The notes under the pieces are model-generated. The model had not been told where the DNA came from. It did not search any database and was given only the letters and a program-made list of their open reading frames with translations. Source: Porogramme epimiltina (lineage: Eukaryota > Basidiomycota > Agaricomycetes > Polyporales > Polyporaceae). From it: a DNA stretch of 15,311 nucleotides. The stretch covers positions 1 to 15,311 of the forward strand of contig FTLJ01000207.1 in NCBI GenBank assembly GCA_900155495.1. Direction: 5' to 3'. Shown one piece after another: positions 1 through 7,800 of the stretch. Each line of letters starts with the position of its first letter. Position 1 is the first letter of the stretch. The translations under genes were made by a program, and so were the position numbers.

Positions 1-7
1 GCAAAAG

Positions 8-175
8 CCCTCTCCGCCGCCGCCCCCACGCCTCCTACCCCGCGCCCCAGCCCGCGCCAAAGCCCACCCCGGCGCCCCTCTCCCAGCCACCGCGCGCGCC
101 CCACGCGCACCCGAGGACCGCGCGCGCGGGCCACCTCGGGCTGCGCTGCGCGCTCGCTCGCCGGTTCCCTGCTGG
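8..175. repeat. GC-rich direct repeat, left copy
   Basis: This stretch aligns without gaps to 15144-15311 at a constant offset of 15136, with about 13 mismatches in 168 positions counted by eye. The seven bases before position 8 do not match the bases before 15144, so the left boundary of the homology appears real. The right boundary cannot be seen because the other copy runs off the window. The sequence is C-rich and CpG-rich and has no recognisable protein or RNA. It could be a dispersed repeat, a fragment of a terminal repeat, or one edge of a large tandem duplication. Confidence 0.85.
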
Positions 176-1489
176 TCTGGACCGACGCCGCCGCTCCCGC
201 CCCGTCCCGTAGCAGACACGTCGCCGCCTGCCCTGTGGCAGTCTTCCTGGTCGCCCCGGCCCCCGCGGAGCGTCAAGGATCGCGGAGCGGCGAGCGGTGC
301 GGGTCGCGATGGTGGAGTCTCGATGCAGCGTTGGGTTCAGCGAGGAGGGGCGGGTGCGGTAGGGCGACGGCTGGCGCTCTGTGTGCGAGGTTAGGAGGTG
401 ACGTCGAGTCGTGCGTCGTGGGATTGTGCTGTGTTGAGGTGTTTGAAAGCCTCTGCATCGGATCGAAGGTCGAGAACGGCCAAGCGCGGAAACTGACGGG
501 GTATGGTTGCCGGGACGAGCGGGTAGGTGTCTGCTTCACTCTTTGTACTTCGGCCTTCTCATGCTTAATCGAAGCGTTACTGCAACCTCAATGGCTATTG
601 TATCCATAGTGTCCGCCGACATTCATTATACGCGCTCCCTCGTGTGCCCATCGTCTCAACGGAACTGTCTGTATGTCTGGATAAACACCCTAAAGGCTGT
701 CTTCCCGACTCTCTTCCCGTCGTAAGTCGGTTCTCATTCTGACACCTTCGACCGTTATTGACAATCCTCACTTTCAGGTCAAGACGCTCCCCCCGCAACA
801 TCCAGGCCCCCTGCGCGCATTCGATCCGACCAGTTCTTTGGACGTCTGCCACCTGGCTCTCGTGCTTGCCACTGTCGCGCCGCCGTCACCGCTCGGGACG
901 GGCCCTCAGCCCCCAGACATGAGGAAGCGTCGCCCGTCGTGGTCTCCTCGGCACCGTTTGTCTGCCCCCAAACAGCTGTTCCCCCGGATCCCGTTCAAGG
1001 CCCCATATAGAAGCCCTGGCGCGGCCATCGCGCTATGCCAATCGCACGAGGGCGTTCAATGCGCACCCCGCACTTTCCCTCATCTCGCCGTCGCCCCCCT
1101 CTGCTTAGCCGGTCGACGCGCTGGGCGAGTCTCCACAGCCACGCTCCCGCTCCCGCTTCCATGACTAGCGCCCTGCGCCAAACTCAGCCTACGATCGCCG
1201 CCCCTGGTCCGCCCATCATCGCTTCTCCGGGTCCGGAGTAACATGGTCTGCTCCCGGCTGCCGTTGATGCGGCAAATGCGGCGCGTCGTGTCGTCCGCGG
1301 TTCAACCACGGCGACGTCTCTGTCGTCCTTGCACGCCCTCGTGATGCAGCTAGCTGCTCAAAGTGCGTCTGCTGGCTCGCCACTTTGATCCCCTACTCAT
1401 CCTCGACCCACGCAGATCGTCGATCCAGACACGGCGCGGGCGGAGACGCTCGTGCTGCTGCGGGCACGCCCGGCCGCGGTGCAGGCAGA
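176..1489. other. GC-rich intergenic stretch, no gene recognised
   Basis: Several short reading frames are open here on both strands, as expected in GC-rich DNA. None gives a recognisable protein, and no pair joins through convincing fungal splice sites. A TATA-like hexamer (catatag) lies near 1003-1009, but no coding sequence follows it. I see nothing I would annotate as a gene, RNA or mobile element. Confidence 0.5.
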
Positions 1490-1746
1490 CTACACGTCGC
1501 AGACGGCGGCGCCGACGGGGCTCCTCAGGTTCATGGGCGCAGGATTGGTAGTAACGCTCACGCTTGTACCAGACAGCGTCTCGATGCTCTCGCCGGGGAC
1601 GGTTGCCAGCGGAAGTTGATCGGTGCTAGCGGTGAGCACGATGGTGTGAGGGACAGGATGCACTAGTTCTGCTGATGGTACGCACGGGTATTGGGTATGG
1701 ACGGGGGCGTTGTTATTATGGAATGTGTTGGAATATGCAATCATCA

Positions 1747-1786
1747 AGTTGATGAGCTGACACTCCTTGAGCTCATCGGATGAACT
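1747..1786. repeat. Imperfect inverted repeat (hairpin-capable)
   Basis: The arm at 1751-1758 (gatgagct) is the exact reverse complement of 1770-1777 (agctcatc), with an 11-nt loop. A four-base outer extension (1747-1750 with 1783-1786) pairs across a five-base bulge. It is too short to be a transposon terminus, and no gene nearby gives it an obvious role. Confidence 0.4.
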
Positions 1787-1999
1787 GAATCAAAAAGCTC
1801 AACCGACGACGACGACGTGCTGTATGTTTGACCTTCGCCAGCGCACATCATACCATTCGTGTCTATGGGGTGAAATATATTCGTAAGGCTATGCATCGTA
1901 CGTACAAGACAAGTCTGGTAGTATGCAGCCTCGCGAACCGTGTACACAATGAGCAAGTGGTCTTACGGCTCCAAAGAAATGACCAATAAACCGACCGAC

Positions 2000-2500
2000 T
2001 TTTCTAATCATCCAACAGGTTGGGTAATGGCCAACGGCCCCATAAGATCGACGCCGCTGACATACACCTCCGCCTCGGGTGCGATTTGGCACGACCAAAC
2101 AAACCCCGAGCGTAATGCATAGCTCGATATTCAGCGGGAAGTGAGAGAGTCGTCAATACCGTTCCACGTCAGTAACACCTCACGTGCGGGTAACGAGATT
2201 TGCTCTCTAGCAAGGCGGAAATACAGTGTCGGGGACCGTATGCGTTCCGAGTTGACGAAACGGTGAGCGGGCTGAGATGGTACGCCTACGTAGTTGCGAT
2301 GAACCGAGAGACCGAAGCCTACGTAGAAAATCGAGGCTTACCCAAGAGTACAGGCACCTCCCATATTGAGACGACGTCCTATCTACACCCAATGCTAGAA
2401 GCTTTGGCTAAGTCCCTCCACAATAGGGAGCGAAGATGGAATTTGGACGGGAATCGTGTGATAACACGACAGTGGGCGTGAGGTGGTAGGGCGGCACGTA
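2000..2500 (-). pseudogene. Possible gene relic, family not recognised
   Basis: Read on the minus strand, about 70 codons are open from near 2335 down to a TGA near 2137. The same frame then continues open for about 38 codons, to a stop near 2023. The amino-acid mix is natural: the first part includes EVLLTWNGIDDSL and the second QIAPEAEVYVSGVDLMGP. A further open stretch lies upstream, around 2400-2490. One TGA separates the two best segments, which would fit a nonsense mutation, for example in a Trp codon. The plus strand is also open from 2200 to 2481 (first ATG at 2299), so the coding strand is not certain. I recognise no family and cannot link a start codon. Confidence 0.2.
2284..2326. 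repeat. Short direct repeat, 33-bp spacing
   Basis: The ten bases gcctacgtag occur at 2284-2293 and again at 2317-2326, exactly 33 bases apart. The spacing is a whole number of codons, so in either coding direction it repeats a short peptide (AYV on plus, YVG on minus). It may be chance or the trace of a small tandem duplication. Confidence 0.35.
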
Positions 2501-3596
2501 CGGGCTCACCAATAATCAACTCTCGCCCTCCATCACATACGAGCCGGAGTGCACCATCACTCCTCCGCGACAGCTGGCAGCGTTGTTATTGAAAGATGGA
2601 ATGCTTGAAGAGACGCTAGATACCTTCAACAATGAGTGTCTTGCAGTGATGATATTGTGCCTTTCCTGTGAGGGAGAAGATTCAATACGGCTTATAGAGG
2701 TGCAAAGTTTGAGTGCGACGCAATGGCAGCGGTGATGGTGACGTACTGCATGAAGAGTAGGCGGGAATCTTTAGTGTGTGTCCGAGGGACGTTCAGTGAC
2801 TAGAGGTAGCCATGTTGAACGTTGTCCAGCTTACGATGTGGAGGATACGCACCGATTCCTGGGGTCGAGTCCTCACGGCCATCCGCTGGACCAGACTCTG
2901 ACCACAGCGCTATACTACAGTAGCTCATCACGGTGGTATCATGTTGCAAGAGGACCTTGTCGGACTTTACGTCCATGCATAGTATACATATGCGTGCTGT
3001 CAGATACAGCATCAGCACTGCGGTCTCCAACACCTAGGATATGGGAGCAAAAAGCGCACCTAGAGTGATACTCACCATCATGGGGACGCATTTACCGGTG
3101 CACACGGAAGGTCTTCGTGCAGGAAAGACAACTGATCTCGTATTATTGCAATGAACCCCCATTCGAGAAGCGACTCGGGGAGGTGTGCGATGGTAAACAC
3201 TGAGGTGCTTGCATGATTTGGGGGGGCTGGTCGGGGGGCGATTTGTGGATGTTAATCGGGGGTGACATCGACAGTATAATGCATAGAGGAGGATAGTGAG
3301 GCGTGGGCGTGGGCGTGGGCGAGAGAGCTGTGAGTGCCGCGGCGCAAGGACGACGTCGCTGCGGGGATGTGTGACTCTCGTCACACGGGGTGGAGACGAC
3401 GTGACGACCACAAGATGACATCATCTGTGACGGTCACGACGTTGTCAGCCGGGCTCGCCCCGGCCCCACTGGGAGCGCGCGGGGTCCGAGACGTCGACTT
3501 CTCCCGCTCACACTCTTTTCGGCTCTGAGATCGCTCTCGATCCCACACTCCCTCGCGGACCGGGCCACGCTGCCATCTTGCTTCCTCTTCTACTGG
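2501..3596. other. Intergenic stretch, no gene recognised
   Basis: Both strands have open frames of 60-125 codons, but their predicted peptides are compositionally biased (Arg/Pro/His-rich) or unremarkable, and none shows a family motif. It contains one small hexamer repeat at 3303-3320. I see no supportable gene. Confidence 0.45.
3303..3320. repeat. Three tandem copies of gtgggc
   Basis: Three perfect head-to-tail copies of a six-base unit, with a partial copy on the left. It is a minor simple repeat with no evident function and does not match a fungal telomere repeat. Confidence 0.7.
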
Positions 3597-4290
3597 GTGC
3601 CCCTGGCATGCGCCCCGGCTCCTGCGCCAACCGGATGGCCCGTCCTCAGGCTTCCATCAAGTCCCGCCAGGGCTCGGTCCGCCCGGCGTTGGCCCTTCTC
3701 TCTGCTTGACAAGCCCAGTTCTCCTTCCTCTGAGCGCTGCTGGGGCTTCCAGCTATGCCGACTTCTTTGGTACGTCTCTTCGTGCACGTAGCTTGAACGT
3801 GCCTTCCTTTCCGTTGACTTCAGCCTGTCATCCCCTTTCATCTGTACTGCCGTTTTCGTGTCCCCGTGGCAGATCGTAGGGAAATGGACTGCCTCAATGG
3901 ACCTCCGGTTATGTCATTCCTACCATCCCCTCCGTGACCATTCTCAGACTCTACACACTGACCTGGGACGATGGCCTCGGCACGTCTACCTACAATTTGT
4001 GCGCTCCTGTGTGCGCCTCCGTAATGTGACATCTCCCCCCTTGCTTGCCTTATGCAGCCTCTCCGCCCGGGACCGCAGAAGCTCCGCGGACGTCGCGTCT
4101 GTCCGTCCCAGTGCTAAAGATAAATACTCCCTCCCACTGCGTGCCTATCGTCGTATCTCGCCTATGGGGTATATAGCCACTTCAAACGGCTCGCCTACAT
4201 TGTCGAATCAAGCTGCACTACCAGGAACCTCACCGTCTCACCGACAGATCGCGTTACTCGCCATGGAACTCGAAGGATGACGGAGCGGGG
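3597..4290 (+). pseudogene. Weak coding-like segments, plus strand
   Basis: A segment beginning after a possible acceptor (cgtag) near 3879 is open to a TGA near 4028. It reads like a leucine-rich or beta-rich protein fragment, with TIPSVTILRLYTLTWDDGLG. Upstream, 3597-3791 is open in more than one frame and contains a candidate donor (gtacgt) near 3773, with a candidate acceptor about 55 bases later. The pieces could not be joined into one frame from a start codon, and the minus strand is also open here. The LRLYTLTWDD stretch resembles strands of leucine-rich F-box-type proteins, but this is only an impression. Confidence 0.2.
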
Positions 4291-4754
4291 TCGTGCGTGG
4301 AGGGCGGAATGTGAGTTTATCAGAGTTCAGACGACCCTTGTCTCCACCAGAAAGCTGCGGGCATACGGGGGGAAAGGATGTGGGCGGAAGTAGTCACGCG
4401 GCATGTCTTCCAATTTTCTCATGGGTACGTGCGTTCCTGCTGTGCGAGACCAGATCGAGTCTGACCGAGACCCCAGGCATGTATATCATAGCATAATAAT
4501 ACAGGTTTTATACTCGAATATCATATGAGCGCGAGTCCTTCATCTACGAGGAAACGTCGCCCGCGGGTCCAACAGCCTCGCTCCACGCGAGGTTCGCTTC
4601 TTAGCTCTGGTATCGTCCCACGTCAACGCTGTCTCCGTCTTCATAACGCCCGTCCACCGGGTCTTCCGGGCCAGGTTGCGTCCATCCCGTGACCGTCCTG
4701 CACGAGACCACGCCTTGATGAGCCACCACGTTTCTCGGTGGCTTTATCTGCGAA
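4291..4754. other. Upstream spacer with AT-rich island
   Basis: No gene is recognisable. Bases 4484-4530 form an AT-rich island with tataatcata-like runs, conspicuous in an otherwise GC-rich neighbourhood. Such islands often carry 3'-end processing signals in fungi, here perhaps of whatever the plus-strand segments at 3.6-4.3 kb once were, but no gene is firmly linked to it. Confidence 0.35.
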
Positions 4755-4864
4755 CTTATATCGGGTATCCTACCCCGCACCCACAGAGTTCGTCCACATC
4801 TCAACTTCCCACTTTCGTCCTCTCTCTGTAAAGGTTCCTCTCCATCTCCAGCCTCTTCCACGAT
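4755..4864 (+). promoter_or_regulatory. Putative core promoter and 5' leader of the NLR gene
   Basis: A TATA-like element (cttatatc, 4755-4762) lies about 105 bases before the start codon. A pyrimidine-rich tract from about 4806 to 4860 lies directly before the ATG, an arrangement common near fungal transcription starts. An in-frame TAA at 4829-4831 lies between this region and the ATG at 4865. The coding sequence therefore cannot extend upstream without splicing, which supports the chosen start. Confidence 0.4.
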
Positions 4865-7800
4865 ATGCGTCGCATCAAGAAGCTGAAGAACAAATTGAAG
4901 AGCAGATTCGGCGGCGGGTCGGACTCCGAGCAACCGTCCTCGGGCTCCACTCCACGGACGTCCAACGATTCCGCACAGCCAGACACTCGCCCCGGTAAAT
5001 CGACTGGTCGACAGGACCTGTCGAGGCAAGGGCTCCCACAGAACACATTGATTGCACAAATCTCGAGTGGATCCTCCCCCGATCACCCGCCCGAACCGAC
5101 ACCTGTCGCTATCCAGAACCCCGAGGCATCTCGCAGCCACTCCACAGAGCCATCAGAGCCTCCGGGACCATCGACTAAGCATCCTGTCCTCGAGAAGCCA
5201 GTCCCCGCAGATGCCCCCGCAGACGCTCCCGTCGATTCCCCCGAGTCCTCTGCGACACTGAGCAGCCCTCTCGCTTCATCACATCACGGCTGGCCAGACT
5301 TCAAGAAGTCAGCTAAGGGAGCGCTGTTGAGTATACTCAAGATCGCGGAGAAGGCATCTGCTCCTCTGCCACCCCTTCAAACCGCATTAGGCACGGTGGT
5401 AGCGTCGGTCGAACTATATAATGTAAGTAGGAGACGACCAACGAGTCAGATATACAGTCTGATGGCATTTGTCGACAGAAATATAGCGCAAACAAAGAGA
5501 CGATCCGCAAGTTCGACGGACGTGTTCGCCCCTTGATGCAAATGATCAATAATCTCCCTGACGCGCAAGACTGCTCTTGGGAGATTTCTCAGCAACTGGG
5601 TCGCTTCACGGGGTACGTCCTTCTTCGAGAAGTCGTATCTACTCTAACGCCTTGACAGAGAGGTAACTCGCATTGCCAAGGTTGTAGAAGATTTGGATGC
5701 CCGAGGATGGGTCACACAAGTCGCTCAGGTTGAAGACATCGCTGAAGAGCTGGATGGTCATATCAAAGCGCTGTCTTCGCTCGTTGATCGTCTCATGGTA
5801 CGTCTGCGAGCCATGTTTTTACACATGAAAGGCTATGGCTTTGCACTAACGCTCTACTATGTCATTAGCTTGAGTCGACTCTCCGCAGCCAGATCGCTCT
5901 CGAGGTTTGTAATCACATGTCCCTTTTCGGTGTCCAACTTCTTACGTATTGTGTCATACGTATTGTTTCCTTTGGAATAGAGGCAGACACGAAACACAGG
6001 CAAGTTTTCCGTTCGCTTCCTCCGAAGACTACTAACAATGCGTCCCAGCGCTCAAGGAGCTCAACCACGTCAGCGAGGCGCGGTACGATGACGGAGAGAG
6101 TGGCCGGGTCGGGTGCATGGCGGACACAAGGGAGGAGGTCATATCAGCAATACAGTCTTGGATAATTGGAGAACTGGTGCAAGGCAAGACCGGCTCCTCC
6201 TCACTCTTCTCGATCCGCAAGGAGTTGGCACTTCTGTGGTTCTACGGCCTCGCGGGCTCAGGGAAGACCACCATCGCCCAGACTATAGCCTCATGGTGCG
6301 ACAGCCTAGGGCTCCTCGGGGCAAGCTTCTTCTGCGCCCGCGTCGGCGGTCGTAGCGGTGTACTTCGGATCTTTCCTACGATCGCCCATCAGCTTTCCGT
6401 ATCCAATCCAGCGTTCGCGAATGAAGTTATGAAGGCGCTCTCCTCTTACCCCGATATCCACCGCTCCCAGCCGTTGAAACAGCTCCAGAAGCTCATCGTC
6501 GAACCCCTGCGGGCAATGAAAGACACTCCTTTCTTTCCTCAAGTGATTATCATTGATGCGCTCGACGAATGCCTCGACGAGGAGGCGGTATCGGTCATTC
6601 TTGTCGCACTCTCAGAGCTCGTCACCGACATTCACCCCCTTAAATTCTTGATCACCAGTCGACCTGAAGATCGCATAGTGAAGGGGTTCCGATACGACTC
6701 CCTCCTTCGAAACACTTACTCGTTCCCTATCAGCCAAATTCCACCTGAAGTCATGAAGAAGGACATCGCTATCTATGTCGATTCCCAGTTCGCATCAATT
6801 CCCGAAGCTGATGAGACTTGGCCAGGGAATGAAAAGAAAAGAATGCTGGTCACACTTTCAGATGGAACATTCATCTTCATCACAACGGCCTTCAAGTTTA
6901 TCCTAGATAAAAAGGCGAACGATCCACGCGGGCAACTAGAGATTGTTTTGAACATGCAATGGGATGACAAGGACTCCCCCTTGGCCTCCCTTTACAGACT
7001 TTACGGGAGTGTCTTCGATGCTGCTATCCCAGCTAATGCCAAGAAATCGATGTTGGATAGGCTCCGGTTCGTCGTAGGCTCTGTGGTGCTCCTTCGTGAC
7101 CAACTTTCGACCCATTCTCTTGATTTATTCCTCGGACTACCGAAAGAAACGTCAACACGCAATCTGGAGTTGCTCGGCTCCGTCATCTCCCTCCCACAGT
7201 CCCAAGACAGCGTCATACAAATCATACATCCCTCATTCCCCGACTTCCTCGTCGACCCTACCAGATGTACGAGACCAGACCTAGTCATTCAGCCTCGACG
7301 CCATCACTGTGTTCTTGCGAAGCGGTGTTTCGAAACTATGGCCTCCACACTTCGCAGAAATCCGTCTACGATTTCTGTCGATCAAATCTCGTTCCGTAAC
7401 AACGACATTCCAGATCTTCCTGCGCGAGTCCGTGCTTGCCTCCCCTCCCATGTTCAGTACGCGCTGCGCCACTGGGCACATCATCTCCATAATTGCGATA
7501 TCGACACAGAAACATTCTTACTCCTAAAGACATTCTGCAATAACCATTTGCTGCATTGGCTCGAGTGCCTCAGTCTCATCGGTGAGGCAGACATAGGCAT
7601 TGAAGCTCTGCAAATCGCCAGACGGGCTCTTACGGTACGTACTGAGTCTCGAGGGCGAAAGCCATGTACTAAAATGCGTTCATTTGTCACTTGTTACTCC
7701 TTTAGATCGCCACACTGGAGGTGCCGACGGACACGGTCGACGTCGTGCGCGACTGCGAACGCATGGTAGCATTATGCTATACCGCCATCAGCGGCTCCGC

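Noticed and set aside
235..609. 124-codon plus-strand frame with a minus-strand shadow
   Set aside because: It starts at a non-ATG codon, the composition is Gly/Arg/Cys-biased, no family motif is visible, and GC-rich DNA gives such frames by chance.
838..1241. Plus-strand frames rich in Pro, Arg and Ser
   Set aside because: Two overlapping frames are equally open and neither has a recognisable domain or convincing splice structure.
1490..1747. Minus-strand reading with a faint likeness to a fasciclin-type segment (SIETLSGTSVSVTT)
   Set aside because: Only one short phrase is suggestive, the frame ends in a stop before other fasciclin motifs, and the plus strand is also open here.
4601..5140. 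179-codon minus-strand frame across the NLR start
   Set aside because: It lies antisense to exon 1 and its leader, has no domain, and is best explained as a shadow of the plus-strand gene.
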